Positions 9,193-17,045 of a stretch of 64,000 nucleotides of DNA are shown piece by piece. The translations under genes and the position numbers were made by a program. The notes beneath the pieces are model-generated. The model searched no databases and had not been told where the DNA came from. It was given only the letters and a program-made list of their open reading frames with translations. The DNA is from Bacteroidota bacterium (GTDB lineage: Bacteria > Bacteroidota > Bacteroidia > Bacteroidales > WCHB1-69). Position 1 is the first letter of the stretch. The number at the start of each line of letters is the position of its first letter. Where the stretch lies: assembly GCA_023413895.1 (NCBI GenBank), contig JAEZOU010000020.1:16551-80550 (forward strand), read 5' to 3'.

Positions 9193-9972
9193 TTAACGGA
9201 ATTTTTGATATAACTTCGGGACTCCATTTTCAGGAAAATGGAGATATGAATCATAATTTAGCCAATCACCAGTATTAAAATAGAGTCTCTCTCCGAGTTG
9301 CATCTCTATCGGGAAGTGACGATGGCCATAAATAAAAATCTGAACAGGATTCTCTTTGGGAAAATTTTGGATATATTCCAACATATACTCCTCCCCTTTT
9401 CGCGGAGTTATATGCCGTTTAGCATCGGCTTTACGGCTTTTTTGGGAGATGAAACGTGCCAATCCAAAAGCCCAAGAAGAGGGTAGCAATCCATAAAGAA
9501 ATACATTCATTGGGCATGCGAACATCTTTTTTACAAACTTATACCCCAACTCTCCACGTCCTAATCCGTCACCATGCCCCAACAAGCAATAGCGACCATT
9601 AATCAAGAAAAGTTGTTGCGAGCGATAGATTTTCATACTGAAATTCTCTGTCAGATAAGATTTCACCCACATATCGTGATTTCCAGTAAAAAAGTAAAAC
9701 GTCACTCCACGCTCCTCCAACTCTTTCAATTTTGCGAAAAAAGAGTAAAAACCTTTGGGAACTACATAACGGTATTCGAACCAAAAGTCGAAAATATCTC
9801 CTAGTAAAAACAAGTGCTGTACCTCCTCCTTGATAGATTCTAGCCAAGTTACAATTCTTTTTTCTCGTGCATCGCTTTCAGTTTTTGGCATGGAACCTAA
9901 ATGAAAATCGGAAATAAAATAGCAATTTCCATTAACTACTTCAGGATTTGTAAAAGATGAGTTCATTCTCAT
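9193..9972 (-). CDS. lpxH: UDP-2,3-diacylglucosamine pyrophosphatase (LpxH-type metallophosphoesterase)
   Basis: 259-residue calcineurin-like phosphoesterase. Metal-binding motifs appear in order: SDFHLG, LLGDIFDFWFEY, TGNHDMWV, LGHGDGLG and YGHRHFPIEM. LpxH hydrolyses UDP-2,3-diacylglucosamine to lipid X in lipid A synthesis at the inner membrane face; the WFEYR stretch after the second motif is typical of LpxH rather than other phosphoesterases. ATG starts at 9972 and 9966 are both possible. A -7 element at 10012-10019 lies upstream, and the C10 protease gene follows within five bases, probably on the same transcript. Confidence 0.9.
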   Translation of the reverse strand: MRMNSSFTNPEVVNGNCYFISDFHLGSMPKTESDAREKRIVTWLESIKEEVQHLFLLGDIFDFWFEYRYVVPKGFYSFFAKLKELEERGVTFYFFTGNHDMWVKSYLTENFSMKIYRSQQLFLINGRYCLLGHGDGLGRGELGYKFVKKMFACPMNVFLYGLLPSSWAFGLARFISQKSRKADAKRHITPRKGEEYMLEYIQNFPKENPVQIFIYGHRHFPIEMQLGERLYFNTGDWLNYDSYLHFPENGVPKLYQKFR

Positions 9973-10011
9973 TAATCGATTTTAGAGGTAGAAATTTTAG
10001 ATTTGTCAGCG

Positions 10012-10019
10012 CAAAAATA
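10012..10019 (-). promoter_or_regulatory. -7 element for lpxH
   Basis: Minus strand reads TATTTTTG (TAnnTTTG), 40 bases upstream of the lpxH start. The -33 box is not obvious. Confidence 0.5.
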
Positions 10020-10102
10020 AACAAAAAAAGGACACATTATCTAGATTTAAAATAGAAAGAGAAGAAAAGAGTCATTACTAATTATTATAAGCAGATAAGT
10101 AA

Positions 10103-10131
10103 TAAAAAAATAGCCGACTTTTCAGCCGGCT
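10103..10131 (-). terminator. Terminator of tRNA-Lys
   Basis: On the minus strand AGCCGGC and GTCGGCT arms (10112-10131, one mismatch) with loop TGAAAA are followed by a T-rich run. Confidence 0.8.
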
Positions 10132-10137
10132 AAAAGT

Positions 10138-10213
10138 TGGTGTTCCAGCTGGGATTCGAACCCAGGACCCCATCCTTAAAAGGGATGTGCTCTACCTGCT
10201 GAGCTACTGAAAC
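10138..10213 (-). tRNA. tRNA-Lys (anticodon UUU)
   Basis: A complete cloverleaf of 76 nt including encoded CCA. The acceptor arms GTTTCAG and CTGGAAC pair with one G-U; the D stem is GCTC/GAGC; the anticodon stem CATCC/GGATG encloses loop CTTTTAA with anticodon TTT; the T arm is CTGGG-TTCGAAT-CCCAG. A -7 element lies 20 bases upstream and a terminator directly downstream, so it is a single-gene unit. Confidence 0.97.
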
Positions 10214-10232
10214 ATCCGTTGTTTTGGGTGTG

Positions 10233-10240
10233 CAAAAGTA
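10233..10240 (-). promoter_or_regulatory. -7 element for tRNA-Lys
   Basis: Minus strand TACTTTTG (TAnnTTTG), 20 bases before the 5' end of the tRNA. Confidence 0.6.
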
Positions 10241-10346
10241 CATATTTTTTTTTACATACAGCACTTTTTTCTCTTTTTTTTCAAAAAAATATATATCTTA
10301 CTGATTTTCAGCTAAATAAAATTCACTTGTAATTTTTATTGATATT

Positions 10347-10378
10347 TTTGATTTTCTAATAGAAATTTCCTATATTTG
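10347..10378 (+). promoter_or_regulatory. Bacteroidetes-type promoter for two small overlapping ORFs
   Basis: TTTG at 10347-10350 and TATATTTG at 10371-10378, spaced 20 bases: one of the best matches in the window. It points at the 57- and 64-codon ORFs starting at 10419 and 10537. The rest of the gap between tRNA-Lys and 10419 is AT-rich and shows nothing else. Confidence 0.7.
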
Positions 10379-10418
10379 CAACGTAAATCACTAACCCTCA
10401 ATTAAATAAATTACAAAA

Positions 10419-10592
10419 ATGGCAATTTTACGAATCTTACATCTTTTGATATTCAAAATGTATTTTTTGCAAGTAATAATGCTATTTTTGGAAATCTTTT
10501 TTACCTATAGTACAAAACACACTAAAATTAACTCCTATGAAAAAGTTGAAATTACTTCCGAAAACCGACACAATTACCATTTGTCTTCCTGA
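10419..10592 (+). CDS. Possible 57-residue hydrophobic peptide
   Basis: An ATG 40 bases downstream of a strong promoter opens a 57-codon frame. Residues 2-30 are almost wholly hydrophobic (AILRILHLLIF ... MLFLEIFFTYS), compatible with one membrane segment, and the tail is polar. It overlaps the following 64-codon gene by 56 bases in another frame. It may be a genuine small membrane peptide, a leader controlling the downstream gene, or a chance frame in AT-rich DNA. No homologue is recognised. Confidence 0.3.
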   Translation: MAILRILHLLIFKMYFLQVIMLFLEIFFTYSTKHTKINSYEKVEITSENRHNYHLSS

Positions 10593-10731
10593 GGACTGGG
10601 TAGGCAGGCCTATCACTTGCACTTTGGCAGTTCATAAACCCAAAATATTTGATGCGGAGGTACAAGAGGAGGCTATTCGCTACCGTGTGAACCACCGCAT
10701 CAAAAAAGACAAGTTGAAGGGCAAAAATTAA
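10537..10731 (+). CDS. Small protein of unknown function (64 residues)
   Basis: A 64-residue basic protein beginning [21 protein letters not shown] and ending in a lysine-rich tail ([12 protein letters not shown]). The [24 protein letters not shown] segment looks like two or three beta-strands with a conserved-looking LPxDWVG motif, and the codon pattern is that of a real gene. No function can be assigned; an antitoxin or DNA-binding role would be conceivable by size and charge, but no toxin gene is adjacent. It overlaps the convergent folE stop by four bases. The promoter at 10347-10378 leaves about 150 bases of leader. Confidence 0.65.
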   Translation: MKKLKLLPKTDTITICLPEDWVGRPITCTLAVHKPKIFDAEVQEEAIRYRVNHRIKKDKLKGKN

Positions 10732-11336
10732 TGCAATTGCGTTCCTATCAAGTGCATAAACTCTTGGCGGGTATTGTAATTATTCATAAATGCCCCCGTA
10801 AATTCAGATGTTGTTGTTACTGAATTTTGTTTTTGTACGCCTCTCATTGACATACAAAGGTGCTGAGCCTCAATCACAACAGCGACACCTAATGGGTTTA
10901 GCACTTCTTGTATGCAATCTTTAATTTGCGCTGTTAGTCGCTCTTGCAACTGGAGACGTCGAGAGAAAGCGTCAACAACACGCGGAATTTTGCTTAAACC
11001 ACAAATTACCTTATTGGGGATATATCCAACGTGTGCTTTCCCGAAGAATGGCAAAATATGGTGTTCACACAACGAGTACAACTCTATATCTTTCACTACA
11101 ACAATCTGCTTTGAACTTTCGTGAAAAAGTGCGCTTCTCAAAATCTCCTCTGGGTGCATATTGTAACCTTGCAGTAAAAATTGCATCGCTTTAGCCGCTC
11201 TTTCGGGAGTTTTTATCAATCCCTCACGATTAATATCTTCACCAGAAGTAACGATTAGTTTGCGGTAACATTCCGCCATAATATCTATCTTTTCCTGATT
11301 GTAAAATTCTTTACGTTCGTATCCTTCTTCTATCAT
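10728..11336 (-). CDS. folE: GTP cyclohydrolase I
   Basis: 202-residue FolE with zinc ligands C90 and H93 ([10 protein letters not shown]) and C161 (HLCMSMRG), and the substrate-binding ending [16 protein letters not shown]. It converts GTP to 7,8-dihydroneopterin triphosphate, the first step of folate synthesis. The first about 15 residues ([14 protein letters not shown]) are a short variable extension. The MBL-fold hydrolase and MORN protein lie directly upstream on the same strand, with 17 bases between this start and the hydrolase stop, so it may be the last gene of that operon. Other folate genes here are at 13.4 kb (cyclo-ligase), 14 kb (thyA) and 63.9 kb (folP). Confidence 0.96.
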   Translation of the reverse strand: MIEEGYERKEFYNQEKIDIMAECYRKLIVTSGEDINREGLIKTPERAAKAMQFLLQGYNMHPEEILRSALFHESSKQIVVVKDIELYSLCEHHILPFFGKAHVGYIPNKVICGLSKIPRVVDAFSRRLQLQERLTAQIKDCIQEVLNPLGVAVVIEAQHLCMSMRGVQKQNSVTTTSEFTGAFMNNYNTRQEFMHLIGTQLH

Positions 11337-11353
11337 CAGTCGCTATGTTTATT

Positions 11354-12046
11354 TTAAAAAAATGGATTAAATTTACGTTCTTTTTCTACCGAAGTAACCA
11401 CATCATGTCCAGGAATTAAAACAACATCATCTTCAAGAGTAAAAATTTTTGTTTTAATACTATCAATCAATAGGCCAAAATCTCCTGTCGGCAGATCAGT
11501 TCTACCAATACTTCCATTAAAGATTAGGTCACCAACTACAGCAAATTTATGATCTTTATCATAGAAAGCCACACTTCCGTCTGCGTGCCCAGGCACATAC
11601 AATACACTCCATGATTGATGACCAAATTCTACTTTTTTATCCTCTGTTAGAAAGATATCTGGTTCTGGAAATTCTTTCTGCGAAAAACCAAACATATCAC
11701 TTTGATTTACAACTATTTGATAAGATTCCATCGCTGAAGGATGCATTGCCAAAGGTGCTGAAAATACGTTTTTACAGAAATTATTTCCCAATACGTGATC
11801 AATATGTGGATGTGTATTGAGAATCATTTTCACTTTTAAATTATGATTTTCTACATACTCTTTTAAAATAGCATCTTCCTTTGGAGAATAATTTCCAGGA
11901 TCAATTATAACTGCTTCTTTTGTTTCATCGTAAAAGAGCATTGTATTTACCATAAAGGGATTAAAATGAAAAAGTTGCAAGTTTAAATCACCAAATTCCA
12001 TCTTCATATTTTTAATATATTCTTTTAACGATATTTTTCTTTTCAT
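11354..12046 (-). CDS. Metallo-beta-lactamase-fold hydrolase, glyoxalase II-like
   Basis: 230 residues with the metal motif THPHIDH (H79, H81, D83, H84), then YVPGHADGS, VGDLIFNGSIGR and a final IPGHD histidine, the order found in small glyoxalase II-like MBL proteins. These hydrolyse thioesters such as S-lactoylglutathione or related small substrates in the cytoplasm; the substrate is unknown here. Alternative ATGs at 12007 and 12001 would remove a basic 13-15-residue extension and match typical family starts (the core begins at LFHFNPF). The start at 12046 is kept because it lies just six bases after the upstream MORN gene stop. Confidence 0.85.
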   Translation of the reverse strand: MKRKISLKEYIKNMKMEFGDLNLQLFHFNPFMVNTMLFYDETKEAVIIDPGNYSPKEDAILKEYVENHNLKVKMILNTHPHIDHVLGNNFCKNVFSAPLAMHPSAMESYQIVVNQSDMFGFSQKEFPEPDIFLTEDKKVEFGHQSWSVLYVPGHADGSVAFYDKDHKFAVVGDLIFNGSIGRTDLPTGDFGLLIDSIKTKIFTLEDDVVLIPGHDVVTSVEKERKFNPFF

Positions 12047-12052
12047 ACTTTT

Positions 12053-13348
12053 TTATCTCTCACCAACCAAAACTCTTACTATTTTGTTCTTGTGATATTC
12101 TACGCGGCGTACCAATTTTCCGGTTGCGTCCCACCAAGACCAAATTCCGATTTTTTCTCTATCAGAAAAAGCGCCTTGGTAATTTTTCTTTCCATTGGGA
12201 TAATATTCTACAAAAGCACCATCTTGTATATCATCTTTAAAGTTTTGAACGCGAGCAAGTTTATTTCTTTCATTATAGAACGACCATTTTCCATTTTTCA
12301 TTCCTTGATGATAAGGACCTGTCTCTAACAATTTTCCATTTTGTGCATAATTTTTCCACACACCTTCCTTTTGATCATCTTTATGAGCACCTTCAGCCTT
12401 AATTTTTCCATTTTCCCACCAATAACGATATTTTCCATTCTTTTGATGATGTGCGTATTGAATTTCATATTTCTTTCCACCATTTTCATAATATCCTTTC
12501 CAATCTCCATGCATTTCTCCTGCTTTAAAATATCCTTCATCTTGAATATTTCCGTTGGTGTACCATTGAATCCATAAGCCATCTTCTTTATCCTCCACAA
12601 AACTACCTTTACGTTGTAGTGCACCATTTTCAAACCATGCCTTCCACTCTCCTTCACGTTTTCCACTCTCATAACTTCCCTGTTTCCACTTTTTCCCATT
12701 TTCAAAATTATAAGTCCAAACGCCCTCCTGAAGTCCATTTACAAAATTTCCTTTGCTTCCCACTACATTATTATCATAGTAGAATTTCCATTCTCCATCT
12801 TGCAAATCATCAATAGAATTTCCTTCCATCTCAAGGTCACCATTTTCTTTCCACCAATAAGCATAACCATTAATTTTCCCAGCTTTATAAGTTCCTTCAA
12901 ATCTTTTATTTCCATTATCATAATATTCTATTACAGAACCTTCTGCCAAATCACTACGATAAAGTACCTTCTTAAAAAGTTTTCCGTTCAAATGATAAAA
13001 ATTCCATTCTCCATCACGCATTCCATCTTTCATTGTACCTTCAATTTCCACCTGTCCTGAAGAATACCAACTTTTAAATGGACCATTATCTGCATAATAC
13101 TCCTGATTTAATTGTCCGGCTTCGTTCCAAGTTCGCCATAAACCAACTTTTTTTCCCATCACATAACTACCTTGCGTCCATAACTGCCCATTAGTATGAT
13201 AGAATTTCCACTCTCCATCTTCTTCACCGTTACGCATTATTCCTTTTGACATCAGTGCTTTATTACTCCAATAATTTTTTACTGTATCTTGTGCGAATGA
13301 GCTGAATATCAAACTAATAAATATTGTTACAAAAATAATTTTTTTCAT
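12053..13348 (-). CDS. Secreted protein of 16 tandem MORN-type repeats
   Basis: 431 residues: signal peptide MKKIIFVTIFISLIFSSFAQ, then an uninterrupted array of about 16 repeats of roughly 24 residues with consensus G-x-(Y/F)-x-x-G-x-x-(D/E)-G-x-W-x-x-(Y/W)-x-x-N-G-x-L. Examples are GSYESGKREGEWKAWFENG and GAHKDDQKEGVWKNYAQNG. This is the YwqK/COG2849 type of beta-hairpin repeat. No catalytic domain is present, so it probably acts as an extracytoplasmic scaffold or binding surface (inference). A promoter on the same strand lies at 13374-13404, and the MBL hydrolase follows after six bases. Confidence 0.88.
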   Translation of the reverse strand: MKKIIFVTIFISLIFSSFAQDTVKNYWSNKALMSKGIMRNGEEDGEWKFYHTNGQLWTQGSYVMGKKVGLWRTWNEAGQLNQEYYADNGPFKSWYSSGQVEIEGTMKDGMRDGEWNFYHLNGKLFKKVLYRSDLAEGSVIEYYDNGNKRFEGTYKAGKINGYAYWWKENGDLEMEGNSIDDLQDGEWKFYYDNNVVGSKGNFVNGLQEGVWTYNFENGKKWKQGSYESGKREGEWKAWFENGALQRKGSFVEDKEDGLWIQWYTNGNIQDEGYFKAGEMHGDWKGYYENGGKKYEIQYAHHQKNGKYRYWWENGKIKAEGAHKDDQKEGVWKNYAQNGKLLETGPYHQGMKNGKWSFYNERNKLARVQNFKDDIQDGAFVEYYPNGKKNYQGAFSDREKIGIWSWWDATGKLVRRVEYHKNKIVRVLVGER

Positions 13349-13373
13349 ATAGACTCGGTTTTTATTTTAAATG

Positions 13374-13404
13374 CAAAGATAGTCAATAAAAGTATGTAAT
13401 ACAA
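13374..13404 (-). promoter_or_regulatory. Promoter for the 16-repeat MORN protein operon
   Basis: Minus strand: TTG at 13404-13402 and TATCTTTG at 13381-13374, spaced 20 bases. Start point about 20 bases before the ATG. Confidence 0.6.
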
Positions 13405-13414
13405 CATTTTTTTC

Positions 13415-13422
13415 TATTTTTG
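13415..13422 (+). promoter_or_regulatory. -7 element for the cyclo-ligase gene
   Basis: TATTTTTG, 18 bases upstream of the ATG at 13440 and divergent from the MORN promoter. It would leave a very short leader, which argues against the TTG at 13431 as the start. Confidence 0.55.
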
Positions 13423-13439
13423 CCAAAATTTTGATAGCC

Positions 13440-13961
13440 ATGGATAAAAATACACTTCGCAAAGAGATTCGTAGTAGAAAAAAGTCCTATACACAAGAGC
13501 AACTTTTTAAAAAATCTGAACCTATTTTGAGAAAATTAGAGAGTCACCCTCTATTTCAAAAGGCAAAACGGATTATGCTTTATGCCTCTTTACCTGACGA
13601 AGTTCAGACTTTAGATTTTATTAATAAGTGGCAGAAAATGAAGACAATAATTCTTCCTACAGTCGTTGGCGATGATATTATTCCTGTGCAAAGTTCTGAA
13701 AATTCTACAATGCAAGAGGGTGATTTTCACATCTTGGAACCACAGAATGCTCCTTATATAGGAACTTTCGACCTTATTGTTGTTCCAGGCATGGCCTTCG
13801 ACAAGCAAGGATCACGATTAGGACGCGGGAAAGGGTTTTACGATAGGTTTTTAGTCAAGCATCCAAATACTCCAACTATCGGATTATGCTTTGATTTCCA
13901 ACTAGTTGATTTCATTCCCAGGGAATCTCACGACATCACTATCGGGGAGATAATTTATTAA
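13440..13961 (+). CDS. 5-formyltetrahydrofolate cyclo-ligase
   Basis: 173 residues from ATG 13440 (an in-frame TTG at 13431 is less likely given the promoter position). The family signature is present: an N-terminal basic KNTLRKEIRSRKKSY, LYASLPDEVQT in the middle, and the ATP/Mg loop RLGRGKGFYDRFL near the C-terminus. The enzyme converts 5-formyl-THF to 5,10-methenyl-THF with ATP, recycling folate in the cytoplasm. It converges on thyA, which uses the 5,10-methylene form, so two one-carbon genes meet tail to tail with 16 bases between them. Confidence 0.93.
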   Translation: MDKNTLRKEIRSRKKSYTQEQLFKKSEPILRKLESHPLFQKAKRIMLYASLPDEVQTLDFINKWQKMKTIILPTVVGDDIIPVQSSENSTMQEGDFHILEPQNAPYIGTFDLIVVPGMAFDKQGSRLGRGKGFYDRFLVKHPNTPTIGLCFDFQLVDFIPRESHDITIGEIIY

Positions 13962-13977
13962 TTATGCTGACAAAAGA

Positions 13978-14772
13978 TTAAACGGCGACATCAGCTTTGA
14001 TATGTGCATCGGGATTGTAATTTTGTAGTGAAAAATCCTCATATTTAAAATCGAAAATCGACTTAACCTCAGGATTTAGCAACATCACAGGCAATGTTTT
14101 GGGCGTACGAGTAAGTTGCAATTTTGCTTGATCGATATGATTTGAATAGAGGTGTGCGTCGCCGAAAGTGTGCACAAAATGTTTAGGTTTTAGATTGCAG
14201 ACCTGCGCTACCATCAGCAGCAATAATGAATAAGAAGCAATATTGAACGGAACACCAAGAAAGACATCTGCGCTACGCTGATACAACTGACAAGAGATTT
14301 CACCATTATTGACATAAAATTGGAATAGCACATGGCATGGAGGCAATTTCATTTTATCTACGTCAGCCACATTCCACGCACTCACGATTAAGCGGCGTGA
14401 ATCTGGATTTTTCTGAATCTGCTCAACGACTTGTTGAATTTGATCAATTACAATACCATCAGAAGTTTTCCATGCACGCCATTGTTTTCCGTAAACAGGA
14501 CCCAAATCTCCATTTTCATCAGCCCACTCGTCCCAAATAGAAACTCCATTATCCTTTAGGTACTTAATATTACTATCACCCTTCAAAAACCATAATAGTT
14601 CATAAATAATTGAACGGAGGTGCAATTTTTTTGTTGTCAACACAGGAAATCCCTCAGATAAATCAAAACGCATCTGATGACCAAAAATGCTATAAGTACC
14701 TGTTCCAGTACGATCACCTTTATATGTACCTTCATCAAGAATGCGCTGTAATAAATCCAAATATTGTTTCAT
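13978..14772 (-). CDS. thyA: Thymidylate synthase
   Basis: 264 residues, the same length as the E. coli enzyme. Nucleophile C146 in [13 protein letters not shown], the dUMP phosphate arginines in DRTGTG and [10 protein letters not shown], and the C-terminal [16 protein letters not shown] are all in place. It methylates dUMP with 5,10-methylene-THF. In many Bacteroidales folA follows thyA; here nothing follows on this strand and the convergent cyclo-ligase ends 16 bases away. The upstream wlbA stop is only five bases from the thyA ATG, so thyA is probably expressed from the rluB promoter. Confidence 0.97.
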   Translation of the reverse strand: MKQYLDLLQRILDEGTYKGDRTGTGTYSIFGHQMRFDLSEGFPVLTTKKLHLRSIIYELLWFLKGDSNIKYLKDNGVSIWDEWADENGDLGPVYGKQWRAWKTSDGIVIDQIQQVVEQIQKNPDSRRLIVSAWNVADVDKMKLPPCHVLFQFYVNNGEISCQLYQRSADVFLGVPFNIASYSLLLLMVAQVCNLKPKHFVHTFGDAHLYSNHIDQAKLQLTRTPKTLPVMLLNPEVKSIFDFKYEDFSLQNYNPDAHIKADVAV

Positions 14773-14777
14773 AATCT

Positions 14778-15734
14778 CTACTTAATATATTGTAAGAAAG
14801 GGTGATAATCATTTTTAATACCCGTAGGCAGAGAAGTTCTGATTTGATGACAAAGTTCAACATACGGATATGCATCTTTCAAGCGAAAACCTTCTCCTGA
14901 CAAAATTTTCTGATAAGAAAGGGTATGTAAATTAGTAAATCCATCGCTAAATTCAAATTCACTATTATCAATTACGATAGATCTGTAAGTTGTTTTTCCT
15001 TGATCTCGAATATTTTGAGGGACAAAATCCACATCAACGCTAAGAAACCAACGCACGCGGGCACGTTCCAACGTAAGAAAACCTCCAGCTACCGATGGCG
15101 TTAGACAATGTACCTCGCATTGTTGAACAGCGCCGAAGACATAGGTTAACATATCGAAAAAGTGTGACCCAATATTGGTAGTGATTCCTCCTGACTTAGC
15201 AACATCACCTTTCCACGAATAGTGATACCACTTTCCTCTTCCCGTAATATAGGTTAAATCTAAGTCATAAACTTTATTTTGAGGACCTTCGTCCACCATT
15301 TTTTTTAGTGCAATAACGGACGGATGCAATCGCAGTTGCAAAATATGAAACATCTCTTTTCCAGTATCGGACTCTACATCATGAAGTCCGTCTAAATTCC
15401 AAGGAGTTAACACTACCGGTTTTTCACAAATTGCATTTGCACCATTACGAAGTGCCATGCGAATATGCGCATCGTGCAAATAATTAGGTGAACAAATTGA
15501 AACATAATCAACCTTTGATCCATCGTTTCGTTTGGAGCAACGATAAAGATGTCTATCGAAACGTTCTGCTTCTAAAAAAAGTGATGCTTCAGGGAAATAG
15601 CTATCTATAATGCCGACACTATCGGACTTATCCAAGATAGCAACCAACTGATTATCTGTTTCTTTCACTGCTCGAATATGACGAGGTGCAACATATCCAG
15701 CTGCACCAATCAGAGCAAAGTTCAGCGCTGACAT
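14778..15734 (-). CDS. wlbA: UDP-GlcNAcA 3-dehydrogenase, WlbA/WbpB-type (Gfo/Idh/MocA family)
   Basis: 318 residues. The N-terminal Rossmann start [21 protein letters not shown], the phrase [15 protein letters not shown], the CEKPVV active-site motif, [19 protein letters not shown] and [12 protein letters not shown] closely follow Bordetella WlbA. That enzyme oxidises C3 of UDP-N-acetylglucosaminuronate with NAD in the route to UDP-GlcNAc(3NAc)A/ManNAc3NAcA, a surface-polysaccharide sugar. The acetyltransferase of the same pathway (wlbB) is encoded 1.3 kb upstream on the same strand; the aminotransferase (wlbC) and the UDP-GlcNAc 6-dehydrogenase are not in the window. It sits one base after rluB and five bases before thyA. 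Confidence 0.88.
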   Translation of the reverse strand: MSALNFALIGAAGYVAPRHIRAVKETDNQLVAILDKSDSVGIIDSYFPEASLFLEAERFDRHLYRCSKRNDGSKVDYVSICSPNYLHDAHIRMALRNGANAICEKPVVLTPWNLDGLHDVESDTGKEMFHILQLRLHPSVIALKKMVDEGPQNKVYDLDLTYITGRGKWYHYSWKGDVAKSGGITTNIGSHFFDMLTYVFGAVQQCEVHCLTPSVAGGFLTLERARVRWFLSVDVDFVPQNIRDQGKTTYRSIVIDNSEFEFSDGFTNLHTLSYQKILSGEGFRLKDAYPYVELCHQIRTSLPTGIKNDYHPFLQYIK

Positions 15735-15735
15735 A

Positions 15736-16821
15736 CTAAGCCTTTTTTGTTGTCATTTTCAGAATATTCACTTCTGCTTCAGTAAGGAAGCGCCATTTTC
15801 CACGCGGTAAATCTTTTTTTGTCAATCCAGCAAACACTACACGGTCCAGCTTTACAACTTCATAGCCAAGAGATTCAAAAATTCGTCTTACAATTCTATT
15901 TCTACCTGAGTGGATTGTAATTCCGATTTCGCGTTTTGTATCACCTACATACGCAAGTTCATCTACGGTAATAATTCCATCTTCCAGTTCTAAACCTTCA
16001 GAAATAGCCTGAAAATCAGCAGCAGTAATCTTCTTATTTAACTCTACAAAATAGGTTTTCTTCACGCCATGTTTAGGATGAGTGAGGCGTTTAGTCATCT
16101 CACCATCATTAGTAAAAAGCAGCAATCCCGTTGTATTTTTATCTAATCTTCCTACAGGATAGATACGTTCTTTACAAGCGTTACGTACTAAATCCAAAAC
16201 ATTCTTTCTTCCACGATCATCTTCCATCGTAGTAATATAATCTTTGGGTTTATTAAGCAAAACGTAAACAGGTTTTTCACGTTGAAGAATTTTATCGCCG
16301 AAACGTACTTCATCGGTAGGCATCACCTTTGTTCCCAACTCTGTAACAATTTCCCCATTAACCATAATGGCACCTGTCTCAATTAAAGTATCGGCTTCGC
16401 GACGAGAACACAAACCTGCATTAGAAATATACTTATTTAAACGGATAGGACCATATTGTTCTTCATACTCCAACGACAAAACTTTCTGTTTTTGAGGAGC
16501 TTGTCTTCCTTCGCGTTGACGTCTTTCCACAATTTCTGTTAGAATTTCAGATTCAGCGGTAACGTCACGACGGCGCCGTTTAGGGAGTTCCTCGTTACGT
16601 TTAGGTTTAGAGAAACTTCGTTTTTTCTCAGTGCTTTCCAACTCTGGTGCGCGACGGGAAAAAGAACGTTTTCCCTCCTCTTTTGTGCGACTACTACGAG
16701 GTGCTCGTTCCTCTTTACGAGGGCCTCTTGCAAACTTACGTTCCTTACTTGCACCTTTTTTCTCTGTTAATTCTTCAGTACGCGACTTATTAAAACTGCG
16801 TTTCCCTTTTTTCTCTTCCAT
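15736..16821 (-). CDS. rluB: 23S rRNA pseudouridine synthase, RluB-like, with a long basic N-terminal extension
   Basis: 361 residues. An S4 RNA-binding domain (IRLNKYISNAGLCSRREAD) starts near residue 126 and the catalytic aspartate is in VGRLDKNTTGLLLFTND. The C-terminal GRNRIVRRIFESLGY is RsuA/RluB-family. The enzyme isomerises a uridine of large-subunit rRNA. The first about 125 residues are a low-complexity, Lys/Arg/Glu/Ser-rich tail with KRSF(S/N) repeated at least four times, likely disordered and RNA-binding. It heads a run with wlbA and thyA spaced one and five bases apart. RluB versus RsuA cannot be separated with certainty. Confidence 0.88.
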   Translation of the reverse strand: MEEKKGKRSFNKSRTEELTEKKGASKERKFARGPRKEERAPRSSRTKEEGKRSFSRRAPELESTEKKRSFSKPKRNEELPKRRRRDVTAESEILTEIVERRQREGRQAPQKQKVLSLEYEEQYGPIRLNKYISNAGLCSRREADTLIETGAIMVNGEIVTELGTKVMPTDEVRFGDKILQREKPVYVLLNKPKDYITTMEDDRGRKNVLDLVRNACKERIYPVGRLDKNTTGLLLFTNDGEMTKRLTHPKHGVKKTYFVELNKKITAADFQAISEGLELEDGIITVDELAYVGDTKREIGITIHSGRNRIVRRIFESLGYEVVKLDRVVFAGLTKKDLPRGKWRFLTEAEVNILKMTTKKA

Positions 16822-16879
16822 TCTAATATATTCTCTATTAAATTGTTACGATTTCTTATAATGACAAATCTCGAACTTG

Positions 16880-16887
16880 CAAAAGTA
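16880..16887 (-). promoter_or_regulatory. -7 element for rluB-wlbA-thyA
   Basis: Minus strand TACTTTTG (TAnnTTTG), 59 bases upstream of the rluB ATG. Confidence 0.5.
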
Positions 16888-17045
16888 ATTAAAATTATTG
16901 AGATTTACGCTCCTAAGATAAAGTTTTCAAGATTTTTTCAAGAATAAAAAATGGTAGAAAAATCAGAATAAAATAAGGTATTGACAAAACACGAAGAAGC
17001 AAATATTCCTTGCTGATTAATCTATTTTGCGGAGACAATATTTTT

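Noticed and set aside
9189..9254. N-terminal extension of the C10 protease into lpxH
   Set aside because: The signal peptide begins at 9188; the extension is the lpxH coding end in another frame.
10483..10490. Second promoter (TATTTTTG) just before the 64-codon ORF
   Set aside because: The nearest TTTG is only about 13 bases upstream and the match lies in AT-rich coding sequence of the 57-codon ORF.
12325..12738. 137-codon minus-strand frame inside the MORN protein gene
   Set aside because: Alternative frame of the repeat array; periodic Lys/Met-rich translation comes from the DNA repeats.
12053..13348. CRISPR-like or tandem DNA repeat array
   Set aside because: The periodicity is about 72 bases but the DNA units are not near-identical; it reflects protein MORN repeats.
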